23,230 nt of DNA from contig NZ_JBQCCF010000011.1 in assembly GCF_051962475.1 (NCBI RefSeq), positions 1 to 23,230 on the forward strand, written 5' to 3'. This stretch comes from Dyella_A sp051962475 (GTDB taxonomy: Bacteria > Pseudomonadota > Gammaproteobacteria > Xanthomonadales > Rhodanobacteraceae). The position numbers and the translations under genes were made by a program. The notes under the pieces are model-generated. The model had not been told where the DNA came from, did not search any database, and saw only the letters and a list, made by a program, of their open reading frames with translations. This document shows positions 7,420-16,369 of the stretch, piece by piece; the first letter of the stretch is position 1; each line of letters starts with the position of its first letter.

Positions 7420-8724
7420 TCAGGCCGTCTTGAGTTGGGGAGCCGGCGCCAGCACGCAGGCGCGCCAGGCGGGCAACAGGCCGGCCAGCAGGCTGGCGAC
7501 CAGTGCCACTACGAAGGTGAACGCGAACATCGGCAGGTCGAGATGGGCCAGCTTCGCGTACTCCGCCGGTTGATGGCGGATCCCCAACAGGCCCAGCTCG
7601 GCGAACGCGAGGCCAAGCACGCCGCCGGCGAGGCCGACGATCGACGCCTCCACCATGAACTGCGTGAAGATCTCGCGCCGGGTCGCGCCAAGCGCCCGGC
7701 GAACGCCGATCTCCTGGGAGCGTCTGAGGCACTTGGCCAGCAGCAGCCCGACCGTATTCACCACGCAGATCAACAGGAAGCCGAACGCCATATAGACCTG
7801 CAGGCGCACGTCGTCTGGGACCACCTGTTGATCGCGCAGCCACGCCATCAGATCCATCAACGCAGTGTCGGTGCGCTGGAATCGACCCAGTGCAACCTGC
7901 TCCTTCACGTAGCCATCGAGGAACCGACGGTAGTTCGCCACCGCCGATGCATCGTCCAGCTCCACCCAGACGCCCAGCCAGGTGCATGGTGCGCTCTCCA
8001 GCGCACCGAGATCGGTGACCGATCGATAGCACTCGACGTCCTGCGGACCCATCTTCAGATTGCGCGCTGCCTTCAGCGGCAGGAACACCGCATCGCCATC
8101 GCCATAGCTGTGCCCGCCCAGGCCCTGGGTGTAGAAACGCGGCTGCGGCGCCCACGGCTGGAGCACCCCGACGACGCGGAAGTCGTGATCGTTCAGGCGC
8201 ACCGTGCGCCCCACGCTGTTGGCGCCACTGAACAGCTTGTCGTTGAGGAAGCCGGCAATCACCACGACATCGGCACCGCCTTCATCGTCCTGCGCGGTCC
8301 AGCCGCTGCCGTACCGGAAGCGCGCGTCGAACATAGCGAAGAAGTCGGCAGTGGTCATCACGCCGTCACTGAAGAACGGGCGCGCATTGGCCTGCTGCGG
8401 CACGATCTTGGCCTGGGTCAGTGCCATGGCTGCCTGCCGTGTGGCGCGGCGTGCATGCAGCAGATTCATCGCATCCACGTAGCTCATCGTGGTCGGCGGC
8501 TTCGGCTTGTCGCTGGAGTTGCCGTCCTGGGGGTTGGGATCGACCTGCGGGTAGAACAGCGTGGCGCTCTTGCCGGGCAGCGGATCGCCCGACAGCAGCC
8601 GCAGCACGGTGAGCGTGGTGATCGACGCACCGATGCCCAGCGCCAGCGCCAATACCATCAGCGTGGTGAGCACGCGGTGGCGCTGGAGGCTGCGCAGCGC
8701 GAGGTTGAGGTAGTAGCCAAACAT
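7420..8724 (-). CDS. FtsX/MacB-type ABC permease, A-type, pair 3
   Basis: A 434-aa permease starting MFGYYLNLALRSLQRHR. It has the first helix near 17-42, the DPLPGKSATLFYPQVD motif after it, and a C-terminal FtsX domain with EIGVRRALGA. The A-type cysteine pair is present (DVECYR and SAPCTWL, 15 apart). The tail, APAPQLKTA, departs from the usual PALQLK. I chose the ATG at 8724, not the open frame up to 8847, because AGGGGA precedes it and the N terminus matches the paralogues. The gene opens the subgroup of pairs 3-5 and is preceded by a 55-base gap holding a 9-bp stem-loop. Confidence 0.93.
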   Translation of the reverse strand: MFGYYLNLALRSLQRHRVLTTLMVLALALGIGASITTLTVLRLLSGDPLPGKSATLFYPQVDPNPQDGNSSDKPKPPTTMSYVDAMNLLHARRATRQAAMALTQAKIVPQQANARPFFSDGVMTTADFFAMFDARFRYGSGWTAQDDEGGADVVVIAGFLNDKLFSGANSVGRTVRLNDHDFRVVGVLQPWAPQPRFYTQGLGGHSYGDGDAVFLPLKAARNLKMGPQDVECYRSVTDLGALESAPCTWLGVWVELDDASAVANYRRFLDGYVKEQVALGRFQRTDTALMDLMAWLRDQQVVPDDVRLQVYMAFGFLLICVVNTVGLLLAKCLRRSQEIGVRRALGATRREIFTQFMVEASIVGLAGGVLGLAFAELGLLGIRHQPAEYAKLAHLDLPMFAFTFVVALVASLLAGLLPAWRACVLAPAPQLKTA

Positions 8725-8746
8725 TCCGTTTCCCCTGGGTGCACCT

Positions 8747-8769
8747 CCCCGCCGACCGATTCGGCGGGG
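8747..8769. other. stem-loop between permease pairs 2 and 3
   Basis: CCCCGCCGA (8747-8755) and TCGGCGGGG (8761-8769) are perfect inverted repeats around a 5-base loop. The hairpin lies between the stop of the pair 2 B gene (8780) and the ribosome site of the pair 3 A gene. No U-tract follows on the minus strand, so it is not a classical terminator. It may modulate read-through, mRNA stability or the following ribosome site (inferred). Confidence 0.6.
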
Positions 8770-8779
8770 CCACAGTCCC

Positions 8780-10021
8780 CTAGACCGAGCGCGTCGCCTC
8801 CACCGGCGACACGCGCGAGGCGCGCAGCGCCGGCGCCAGCACGGCACCCTGCCCCAGCAGCAACAGCACCAGCACGCCGATCCCCAAGTAGCCCATCGAC
8901 ATGGGGGTCATGGCGAAGCGCGTCATCGTCCACAGGTTGAAGACCACGGCCAGCACTGTGCCCATCGCGACGCCTGCGGTGCTGATGAGAAAGTTCTCGG
9001 TGAGGAAGTACGCCAGGATGTCGCGCTGCCGCGCACCCAGTGCGCGGCGCACGCCGATCTGCTTGCGGCGCTGGCCCACCCAGAAGCTGGTGAGGCCGAC
9101 GATGCCGGCCGCGGTGATCGCCAGCAGCACGACGCAGATGATGCCCATCAGGACGACCATGCCTCGGTCGCTGCCATATACCTTGTGGCGGATGGTGGCG
9201 TAGTCCTGAACGCCCTCTTTCGCGTCGATGATGCGCATGCGGTTCTGCGCGAACAGCGCCTTGGGCGCCTCCTGCATCGCGGCGGCGAGCTGCCCGGGCC
9301 TGGCGCGCACGATGTAGTGGATGCCCTTGGCGTCGTCCGCCCGCAACGGCCAGATCAACGACTGGCCCGCGTGGCTGTTGCTCCACGCGTCGACGCCCTG
9401 CCGGTGCAGCGGGTCGACGATGCCGATGATCGTGCTGGGCGTGGTACCCATCGCATAGAAACTCTTACCCAGCGCGTCGCCACCGGGAAACAGGCGATCG
9501 GCCAGCGCCTGGCTCACGATCGCGGTCGGCGGCGTGATCGCCTGCTGGGTGCCCATCACGATCACCTCGTCGGGGCGAAAATTGCGTCCCGCGACGAGCT
9601 TCAGGCCCAGCGCGGCGAGGAAGTGCTCGTCGCCGGTGTACACCGCCGCGTCCGTGGTCGGCTTGACCTGGTCGGGCGTCATCATGACGAAGTTGTCCCA
9701 GCCGCCGCCATGCAGCGGATAGCCGCTGGCGGGTGTGGCGTCGAGCACGCCAGGCAGTTGCCGCAGCGCGGTCAGATCGGCGCGCACCTGCGCGTCGATC
9801 TGCTCGGTCGAGCGATTCGCCTCGGCCCACATGTTGGTGACGACGAAGACGTTCGCTTCGTCCACGCCGCTGGGCTGGGCCAGGTTGACCAGCCGCTGGT
9901 GGATGATGAACAGCGCGTTGCAGACGATCGCCAGCGTCAGCGCGATCTGCAGTGCGATCAGCACGATGCCTGCCTTGTGCCGGCGCAGCGCGACAAGGAT
10001 GGGCCTGATCTGGAGGGTCAT
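8780..10021 (-). CDS. FtsX/MacB-type ABC permease, B-type, pair 2
   Basis: A 413-aa permease, MTLQIRPILVALRRHKAG. The first membrane segment (LIALQIALTLAIVCN) is almost identical to that of the pair 1 B protein and distinct from pairs 3-5. The periplasmic domain carries LFPGGDALGKSFY. The FtsX portion has the QRRKQIGVRRALGARQRDILAYFLTEN coupling segment. The tail reads SPVEATRSV, where other B proteins have PPVVATRS. GAGGAG lies 7 bases before the ATG, and 10 bases separate it from the A-type stop. It probably pairs with the product of 10032-11348. Confidence 0.93.
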   Translation of the reverse strand: MTLQIRPILVALRRHKAGIVLIALQIALTLAIVCNALFIIHQRLVNLAQPSGVDEANVFVVTNMWAEANRSTEQIDAQVRADLTALRQLPGVLDATPASGYPLHGGGWDNFVMMTPDQVKPTTDAAVYTGDEHFLAALGLKLVAGRNFRPDEVIVMGTQQAITPPTAIVSQALADRLFPGGDALGKSFYAMGTTPSTIIGIVDPLHRQGVDAWSNSHAGQSLIWPLRADDAKGIHYIVRARPGQLAAAMQEAPKALFAQNRMRIIDAKEGVQDYATIRHKVYGSDRGMVVLMGIICVVLLAITAAGIVGLTSFWVGQRRKQIGVRRALGARQRDILAYFLTENFLISTAGVAMGTVLAVVFNLWTMTRFAMTPMSMGYLGIGVLVLLLLGQGAVLAPALRASRVSPVEATRSV

Positions 10022-10031
10022 GGCGTGCTCC

Positions 10032-11348
10032 TCAGCTCGATTTCAATTGCCAGGCCGGCTGCACGTGCGCCGCACGCCAGGCCGGGTAGAACGCCGCCGC
10101 CACGGTGGCGACGATGGCCAGGGCCACGGTGAGCGCCACCAGCGACGGGTCGAGCCGGGCCAACTTCGCGATCTCCGGCTGGAACAACACGCCCACGCCG
10201 CCCACGCCCGCCGCGGTGAGCAGCAGGCCCACCATGCCACCGGCCAGACCGACGGTGCCGGCCTCGATCAGGTATTGCGCGTAGATCTCGCCGCGCGTCG
10301 CGCCCAGCGCGCGGCGTACACCGATCTCGCCGGCGCGTCGCATGAACTTCGCCAGCAGCAGGCCGATGGTGTTGACCAGGCAGATCAGGAAAAAACCCAT
10401 CGCTACCGCCAGCGAGATACGGCTCTCCGGCGGCACCACCTGCTCATGATCCATCCACTGCATCACGTCGCGCAGCCGCACGTTCGGCGCCCAGGTGAAG
10501 CGCCCCGCGCGCGTCTGCTCGGCGGCATAGTCGGTGAGGAAGCGCCGATAGCCGGCGACCTCCGACGGGCTGTCCAGCTCCACCCAGGGCGTGATCCAGA
10601 TGCAGTTGCTCTGGAGGTACTGCTCCCAGGTGATGAAGCTGAGCGAACCGCGGCAGCTGTTACGGCCGTCGGTGCGCATCTGCAGGTCCAGGGCGCGATG
10701 GAACACCATGTAGACGTCCGGCTCGTCGGCGAAGCCGCTGGTGCTGAACAGGTCGTAGAAGCGCGGGCGCGGGTTCCAGTGGCTGGTGACGCCCACGATG
10801 CGGTAGTCGTGACCGCCGAGGTTGAGCGTGCGCCCCACGCTGTTGCCACCGCCGAACAGTTTCTGGTCGAGCACGTCGCTGATGACGACCTGCGCGGCGT
10901 GCGCCTCGTCGTCCTGCGCGCTCCAGGCGCCGCCGTAGCGGAACGGCACATCGAACATGGCGAAGAAATCGCTGCCGACCGCGTAGCCGCTGGCGTGGAT
11001 GGGCAGGTCGTGGTTGCCGTCCGGGATCACCGACAGCTGCACCGGATAGAGCATCGTCTGGCGCCTGGCCTTGCCCGCGCGCATCAGCGCCATGGCGTCG
11101 GCGTAGCCGAGCGCTTCGGCCGGCTCGCCGCCATCGAGGTTCTTTTGCGGTCCCCAGGCATCGATCTGCGGCGTGAACAATTGGGACGACTTGCCGGGAA
11201 TGGGGTTGCCGGACACCGCTCGGAACACCGAGTAGGTGATCATCGACGCGGCCACGCCGAAGCCGATCGCCATGACCATCAGCGCGGTGAGCATCGGGTT
11301 GCGGCGCAGGCTGCGCAGCCCGAGCCCGAAGTAGTAGTCGAACATCAT
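10032..11348 (-). CDS. FtsX/MacB-type ABC permease, A-type, pair 2
   Basis: A 438-aa permease starting MMFDYYFGLGLRSLRRNP. Its first helix contains GFGVAASM, shared with pair 1, followed by GNPIPGKSSQLFTPQID and a WGPQ segment that groups it with the pair 1 A protein. The cysteine pair is present (NSCRGS and QSNCIWI, 17 apart, as in pair 1). The FtsX domain has EIGVRRALGATRGEIYAQY and ends in PAWQLKSS. Two adjacent ATGs (11348 and 11345) are possible starts. GGAG is 10 bases before the first, which I prefer. It lies 55 bases after the pair 1 B gene. Confidence 0.93.
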   Translation of the reverse strand: MMFDYYFGLGLRSLRRNPMLTALMVMAIGFGVAASMITYSVFRAVSGNPIPGKSSQLFTPQIDAWGPQKNLDGGEPAEALGYADAMALMRAGKARRQTMLYPVQLSVIPDGNHDLPIHASGYAVGSDFFAMFDVPFRYGGAWSAQDDEAHAAQVVISDVLDQKLFGGGNSVGRTLNLGGHDYRIVGVTSHWNPRPRFYDLFSTSGFADEPDVYMVFHRALDLQMRTDGRNSCRGSLSFITWEQYLQSNCIWITPWVELDSPSEVAGYRRFLTDYAAEQTRAGRFTWAPNVRLRDVMQWMDHEQVVPPESRISLAVAMGFFLICLVNTIGLLLAKFMRRAGEIGVRRALGATRGEIYAQYLIEAGTVGLAGGMVGLLLTAAGVGGVGVLFQPEIAKLARLDPSLVALTVALAIVATVAAAFYPAWRAAHVQPAWQLKSS

Positions 11349-11403
11349 CGTGAATGCGCTCCGGGAAGCATGGGCCGACGAACCGTTGGCAGCGACATGG
11401 CCA

Positions 11404-12657
11404 TCATGCCGAGCGGGTGGCCACGACCGGCGGCACGTTGGAGGCGCGGCGGGCGGGCACGAACACCGCGCTCTGGCCCAGCACCATCACCGCGACGATG
11501 CCGGCCAGCACGTACAACACCGGCAGCCGCTCCATCTCGAAATGCTGCATCAGCAGCATGTTCAGGCCGATCGCCAGGCCCAGGCCGATCAACGCGCCGA
11601 CGCCGGAGATCAGCAGGTTCTCCATCTGGAAGTAGTGCAGGATGTCGATCTTGCGGGCGCCCAATGCGCGCCGCACGCCGATCTGGCGGTGGCGCTGGCC
11701 TACCCAGAAGCTGGTCAGGCCGACGATGCCCGCGGCGGTCACGCCCAGCAGGATCAGGCACACCACGCCCATCAGGATCGCCATGCCGACATCGGCGCGG
11801 TACGCCTGGGTGCGGATGTCGGCGAACGACTTGACGCTGTCGTCGTCCATCACGCGCAGGCGATTCACCCCGTACAGCACGTTGGGCACCGCCTGCATCG
11901 CCGCCTGCAGCCGGCCCGGCTTGGCGCGCACCGCGTAGCGCGAGAAGTTCGCGTTGATGCGGGTCGGCACGAGGGTGGAATTCCACACGAAGCTGTTGGT
12001 CCAGCTGCCGGTGCCCGGTACCTGCAGGCGATCGACCAGGCCAATGATGGTGCTCGGCGTGCTGCCGCCGTCCAGGTAGACCACCTTGCCCAGCGCGCTG
12101 CCGTCCGGGAACAGCTTGTCGGCGAGCGCCTTGGTCAGCATCACGATCGACGGCTCTTTCTGGTCGCGGAAGCCACGGTGCTCGACATCGGCCGCGGTGA
12201 AGCTGCGCCCGGCTACCAGCTTCAGGCCCAGCGTGGCCAGCCCCTGTTCGTCGGTGAAGTAGTAGGTGGTGCGACCGTTGCCGGCGCCCAGCTGGCTGGC
12301 CGGCTTCAGCGCCAGCGAGCCGTTCCAGGACGAGTTGAGCAGCGGCACCGAGTTGACCGGGGCTACCGACGCCACGTCGGGCATCGCACGCAGCGCGGCC
12401 AGGTCGGTCTGCTGCATGTTGTCGAGCTTGTCGACGCTGGCCGGATCGTCGCCGCTGGGCGCACCGACCCACTGCTGGGTGACCAGGAACAGGTTGTTCT
12501 CGTCCAGTCCGGTGGGCCGGTTCACCCGCGCCACGCGCTCGCCGATGATGAACACCGCGTTGCAGACGATGGCCAGGGTGAGCGCGATCTGCAGGGCGAT
12601 CAGCACCACGCCCGCCTTGTGTCGGCGCAGGGCCGCGATCATGGGATGGAGCTTCAT
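11404..12657 (-). CDS. FtsX/MacB-type ABC permease, B-type, pair 1
   Basis: A 417-aa permease, MKLHPMIAALRRHKAG, the longest of the B-type group. Membrane segments lie near 15-39, 292-318, 345-370 and 380-402. The periplasmic domain contains LFPDGSALGKVVY, and QIGVRRALGARKIDILHYFQ (about 325-344) is the expected contact with the ATPase. The tail is PPVVATRSA. GAGG is followed by the ATG at a good distance, and 10 bases separate it from the A-type stop. Close to pair 2 in sequence, it is the first B-type gene after the ATPase and perhaps the ancestral one, which is speculation. Confidence 0.93.
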   Translation of the reverse strand: MKLHPMIAALRRHKAGVVLIALQIALTLAIVCNAVFIIGERVARVNRPTGLDENNLFLVTQQWVGAPSGDDPASVDKLDNMQQTDLAALRAMPDVASVAPVNSVPLLNSSWNGSLALKPASQLGAGNGRTTYYFTDEQGLATLGLKLVAGRSFTAADVEHRGFRDQKEPSIVMLTKALADKLFPDGSALGKVVYLDGGSTPSTIIGLVDRLQVPGTGSWTNSFVWNSTLVPTRINANFSRYAVRAKPGRLQAAMQAVPNVLYGVNRLRVMDDDSVKSFADIRTQAYRADVGMAILMGVVCLILLGVTAAGIVGLTSFWVGQRHRQIGVRRALGARKIDILHYFQMENLLISGVGALIGLGLAIGLNMLLMQHFEMERLPVLYVLAGIVAVMVLGQSAVFVPARRASNVPPVVATRSA

Positions 12658-12667
12658 GGAGTGATCC

Positions 12668-13987
12668 TCAGTTGGACTTCAGCTGCCACGCCGGCTGCAC
12701 GCGCGAGGCACGGAACGTGGGGTAGAGCCCGGCCAGCACGGTGGCCACCACGGCCACCAGCAGGGTCAGCGCCAGCAGCGACAGGTCGATCCGCGCCAGC
12801 GCGGCGATGTCCTTCGGTAGCACCCAGCTGACGCTGGCCACGCCCACGCCGGTGAGCAGCAGGCCGAGCACGCCGCCGGCCGCGCCGACGATGCCTGCCT
12901 CGGTGAGGAACTGTGCGTAGATCGCGCTGCGCTTCGCGCCCAGGGCGCGGCGCACGCCGATCTCGCTGCTGCGGCGCAGGAACTTGGCCAGCAACAGGCC
13001 CGCCGTGTTGACCAGGCAAACCACCAGCAGGCCGAGCGCTACCAGCAACGACACCTTGGTGTCGCTGGGCACCACGTGCTGCGAGTCGAGCCAGTCGGGA
13101 ATGTTGCGCAGGCGGTTGTTCGGCGCCCAGCCAAAGCGGCCGGCGAGCTGCTGATCCTTGGCGTAACCGTCGAGGTACTCGCGATAGGCCTGCACCGCCG
13201 CCGCGTCGTCCAGCTGCACCAGGAAGGCCATCCAGATGCAGGAGGAGCGCTGCAGCCCGACAAAGCCCGATTCGGCTGGAATCTCGTTGCAGTTGGTGTT
13301 GCCGTCGTTAGGCATGCCCACCGCGATGGCCCGCTCGAACGGGATGAACACGTCTTCGGTGCCGCTGGAAAAGCCGCCGGTGTTGACGATGTCGTAGAAG
13401 CGCGGCTGCGGGTTCCAGTCGCCGAGCACGCCGACCACGCGGTAGTCCTTGCCCTCGATGTTGATCGTGCGGCCCAGGCTGTTCTCGCCACCGAACAGCT
13501 TCTCGTTGAGCTTGTTGCTGATCACCGCCACCGCGGCACGCTGCGTGTCGTCCTGTGCGGTCCAGCCGCTGCCGTACTTGAACGGCGGCTCGACCATTGG
13601 GAAGAACTCGCTGTAGACGGCGTGGCCGCTGACGTTGATCGGATGCTTGCTGGCATCGGCCGGCACCACCGAGGGCGAGATCTGGTACAGCGCCGACTGG
13701 TACTTGGCGCGATGCGCCCGCATCAGCGCCATCGCGTCGGTGTAGTCCATCGCGTCCGGTGGCTCGCTGTTGTCGTTGCCGTGGGCCTTGGGGCCCCACA
13801 TGTCGATCTGCGGCACGAACAGCTTGGACGACTTCCACGGGATCGGGTCGCCCGACACCGCGCGGAAAACCGCAAAGGTGGTCATCGACGCGGCCACGCC
13901 GAAGCCGATCGCAAGCACCATCAGCACGGTCAGCCCGCGGCTGCGCTTGAGGCTTCGCGTGGCAAGGTCAAGGTAGTAGGAAAACAT
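12668..13987 (-). CDS. FtsX/MacB-type ABC permease, A-type, pair 1
   Basis: A 439-aa permease, first of the ten after the ATPase gene. The first membrane segment is near 18-42, followed by DPIPWKSSKLFVPQID. The periplasmic MacB_PCD-like domain carries LFGGENSLGRTI and cysteines at 233 and 250. Segments near 313-335, 362-390 and 404-424 form the FtsX core, with EIGVRRALGAKR (about 342-353) as coupling segment. The tail is PAWQLKSN. CGAGGATC precedes the ATG at 13987. Like the others it has no nucleotide-binding domain, so it depends on the separate ATPase. This split arrangement resembles LolCDE or YknYZ more than fused MacB. Confidence 0.94.
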   Translation of the reverse strand: MFSYYLDLATRSLKRSRGLTVLMVLAIGFGVAASMTTFAVFRAVSGDPIPWKSSKLFVPQIDMWGPKAHGNDNSEPPDAMDYTDAMALMRAHRAKYQSALYQISPSVVPADASKHPINVSGHAVYSEFFPMVEPPFKYGSGWTAQDDTQRAAVAVISNKLNEKLFGGENSLGRTINIEGKDYRVVGVLGDWNPQPRFYDIVNTGGFSSGTEDVFIPFERAIAVGMPNDGNTNCNEIPAESGFVGLQRSSCIWMAFLVQLDDAAAVQAYREYLDGYAKDQQLAGRFGWAPNNRLRNIPDWLDSQHVVPSDTKVSLLVALGLLVVCLVNTAGLLLAKFLRRSSEIGVRRALGAKRSAIYAQFLTEAGIVGAAGGVLGLLLTGVGVASVSWVLPKDIAALARIDLSLLALTLLVAVVATVLAGLYPTFRASRVQPAWQLKSN

Positions 13988-14071
13988 GCGGCGATCCTCG
14001 GAAGAACGTCATCCACGACCGGCTCAGCGCGGCAGTTCCTCTGCCCGCTCCGGCGATTCATCGGGCGCGGC

Positions 14072-14091
14072 GGCTGAGCCGTCGCGTCGGC

Positions 14092-14097
<6 letters not shown>
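14072..14097. other. stem-loop overlapping the ATPase stop codon
   Basis: GGCTGAGCCG (14072-14081) and CGGCTCAGCC (14088-14097) are perfect 10-bp inverted repeats with a 6-base loop. The right arm covers the ATPase stop codon at 14092-14094. No U-tract follows on the minus strand. It lies exactly where expression of the ATPase and of the permease genes would be set apart, so it may be a stability or attenuation element (inferred). Confidence 0.65.
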
Positions 14098-14817
<720 letters not shown>

Positions 14818-14859
14818 GGTGTTTCCTTCCTCGGTGGTGGTGGAACGGTGTGCAAAGGG

Positions 14860-14971
14860 ACGGGGGACGGGGAGCATCGATGTGGGGAGAGCACCGTCCG
14901 ATGAGGCCTTGCAACGGTCACGGCACCGTTGCGATGGCTGCACTTTCGAGCGCAGGCTCCCCGTCCCCCGT
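14860..14971. repeat. 16-bp perfect inverted repeat with internal hairpin between adaptor and ATPase genes
   Basis: ACGGGGGACGGGGAGC at 14860-14875 is repeated inverted at 14956-14971, 80 bases apart. Between them a second perfect inverted repeat, GCAACGGT (14911-14918) and ACCGTTGC (14925-14932), forms an 8-bp stem with a 6-base loop. The layout, two outer arms with a structured centre, resembles a REPIN-like palindromic element of a different family from the GAGCCCGC REPs. No U-tract follows, so a terminator is unlikely. Confidence 0.65.
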
Positions 14972-14976
14972 GTTCT

Positions 14977-16248
14977 TCAACTGCTGATGGCGACGCGCGG
15001 CGCGCTCTTGAAGCTGTCGGTGCCGGAGATCACGATCTTGTCGCCTTCCTTCAGGCCGTCGAGGATCTCCACCTTGTCGATACTGCTGGCGCCCACGCGG
15101 ATCGGCGTCTTGGTGGCGATGCCGTCGCGCACCACGTAGGCGTAGTTGCCGCCGGATTCATCCACGAACGAGCCGCGCTGCACGGTGAGCACGTTGTCGC
15201 GCTTGTCCAGCAGCACGCGCACCGACAGGCGCTGGCTCTGGCGCAGCTGCTTGGGCGTGGCGCCGTCGAAGGCCAGACGCGCGGCCACTTCGCCGTTGAC
15301 CACCTCCGGCGAGATCGCGCTGACCTTGCCGTGCCAGGTGGTGCCGTTGCCGCTGATCTCGCCGGGCATGCCGATGGCGAGGTCGCGCGCAAAGCTTTCC
15401 GGCACCTGCATTTCCACCTGCAGTGCGCTGAGGTCGATCACGCTGAGCAGCTGGGCGTCCTTGGCCACGGTGGCGCGCTCGGCGATGAACAACTGGCCGA
15501 CCTGGCCATCCACCGGCGACTTCACGTTGAGGTCATCCACCTGGCGTTGCAGATCCTTCACCAGCAGCGCCTGGCGCTCGTGGGCGAGCTTCTTGGCCTG
15601 GATGTCGAAGTTGAGGCTGTCGTTGTCCATGCCCAGGTTCGCCTTGGCGTGGCGCTCGGCGATCTCGGCCTTCTGCAGGGTGTCGTTGGCGGTGTCGACG
15701 TCGGTCTTGGACACCGCACCCTTGGCGAAAGCCGCCGTGTTGCGCTCGAGCGTGCGGTGCGCGGCCTGCGCGTCGATCTGCGCGTTGTCGAACGCCTGCT
15801 GCAGCTCGGCGCGCTTTTTCTGCGCATCGATCTGCGCCCGCTTGTATTCCACTTCCATCGCGTCGGCGTTGGACTGCTCCTGCGCCAGCTTGTTGGTAAG
15901 TTCGGGGCTGACGATGGTGGCCAGCACCTGGCCCTGTTTGACCGTGTCGCCAGCATGCACCTTCAGCGTCACCGCGCCGCCGGAGGTGGCATACAGGGTG
16001 GGGCTGACGGCCGCCACCACCTTGCCCTCGGCGGCGATGTCGCGCACGAACGGCCCTCGACTGACGGTGGCGAACGCCAGCCGCGAAGCGCTCACCGAGG
16101 CGTCGGCGGAAAACAGCCGCATGGCGCCCGGCATCGCGATTGCCAGGCCGGCGACGACGGCGACGCCCGCGCCAATCAGCGCAAAGCGGCGCTTGCGGTT
16201 GGATTTGACCTCGACCATGCGGTCTTGGGCGGAGGTGTCACGGATCAT
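14977..16248 (-). CDS. HlyD/MacA-type periplasmic adaptor (membrane fusion) protein
   Basis: A 423-aa adaptor that should bridge the permeases to an outer-membrane channel. Residues 22-39 form a single N-terminal membrane anchor after a Lys/Arg-rich stretch. The split lipoyl domain is visible near 85-115 (GGAVTLKVHAGDTVKQGQVL) and 241-270 (VKSPVDGQVGQL). The long charged helical region 115-240 between them fits the coiled-coil hairpin that docks on TolC-type channels. Beta-barrel and membrane-proximal domains follow. The ATG at 16248 has GGGGA just upstream, while the alternative Met11 has no ribosome site. It is the first gene of the array and lies about 35 bases downstream of the predicted sigma-54 transcription start. 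No TolC-like gene is in the window. Confidence 0.93.
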   Translation of the reverse strand: MIRDTSAQDRMVEVKSNRKRRFALIGAGVAVVAGLAIAMPGAMRLFSADASVSASRLAFATVSRGPFVRDIAAEGKVVAAVSPTLYATSGGAVTLKVHAGDTVKQGQVLATIVSPELTNKLAQEQSNADAMEVEYKRAQIDAQKKRAELQQAFDNAQIDAQAAHRTLERNTAAFAKGAVSKTDVDTANDTLQKAEIAERHAKANLGMDNDSLNFDIQAKKLAHERQALLVKDLQRQVDDLNVKSPVDGQVGQLFIAERATVAKDAQLLSVIDLSALQVEMQVPESFARDLAIGMPGEISGNGTTWHGKVSAISPEVVNGEVAARLAFDGATPKQLRQSQRLSVRVLLDKRDNVLTVQRGSFVDESGGNYAYVVRDGIATKTPIRVGASSIDKVEILDGLKEGDKIVISGTDSFKSAPRVAISS

Positions 16249-16293
16249 TGCGGTCCCCACGGCTGCGGACAGGTGCAGCCACGTAGACCCTTC

Positions 16294-16309
16294 AGCAAAC
16301 GCCGTGCCA
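16294..16309 (-). promoter_or_regulatory. sigma-54 (RpoN) promoter of the transporter operon
   Basis: On the minus strand the sequence reads TGGCACG (16309-16303), four bases, then TTGCT (16298-16294). This matches the sigma-54 consensus TGGCACG-N4-TTGC(A/T) at every fixed position, with the invariant GG and GC separated by exactly 10 bases. The predicted start is near 16283, giving a leader of about 35 bases before the adaptor ATG. Such promoters need an AAA+ enhancer-binding activator, and none is encoded in the window. Confidence 0.85.
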
Positions 16310-16369
16310 GCCGCCGCGAAGCGCGCCATCCCGCGCCACAGCTGGGCTGGCGCCATTGGCCCGCGAGTG

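Noticed and set aside
9735..11834. Long plus-strand open frame of about 699 codons, and similar long ones at 7132-8940, 3857-5467 and 14929-16650
   Set aside because: They lie antisense to clearly conserved permease or adaptor genes, are rich in Arg, His, Gln and Ala, show no family motifs, and are expected by chance in high-G+C DNA.
14860..14971. Intrinsic terminator after the adaptor gene
   Set aside because: The inverted repeats are not followed by a U-tract on the minus strand, and the downstream ATPase gene is clearly part of the same functional set.
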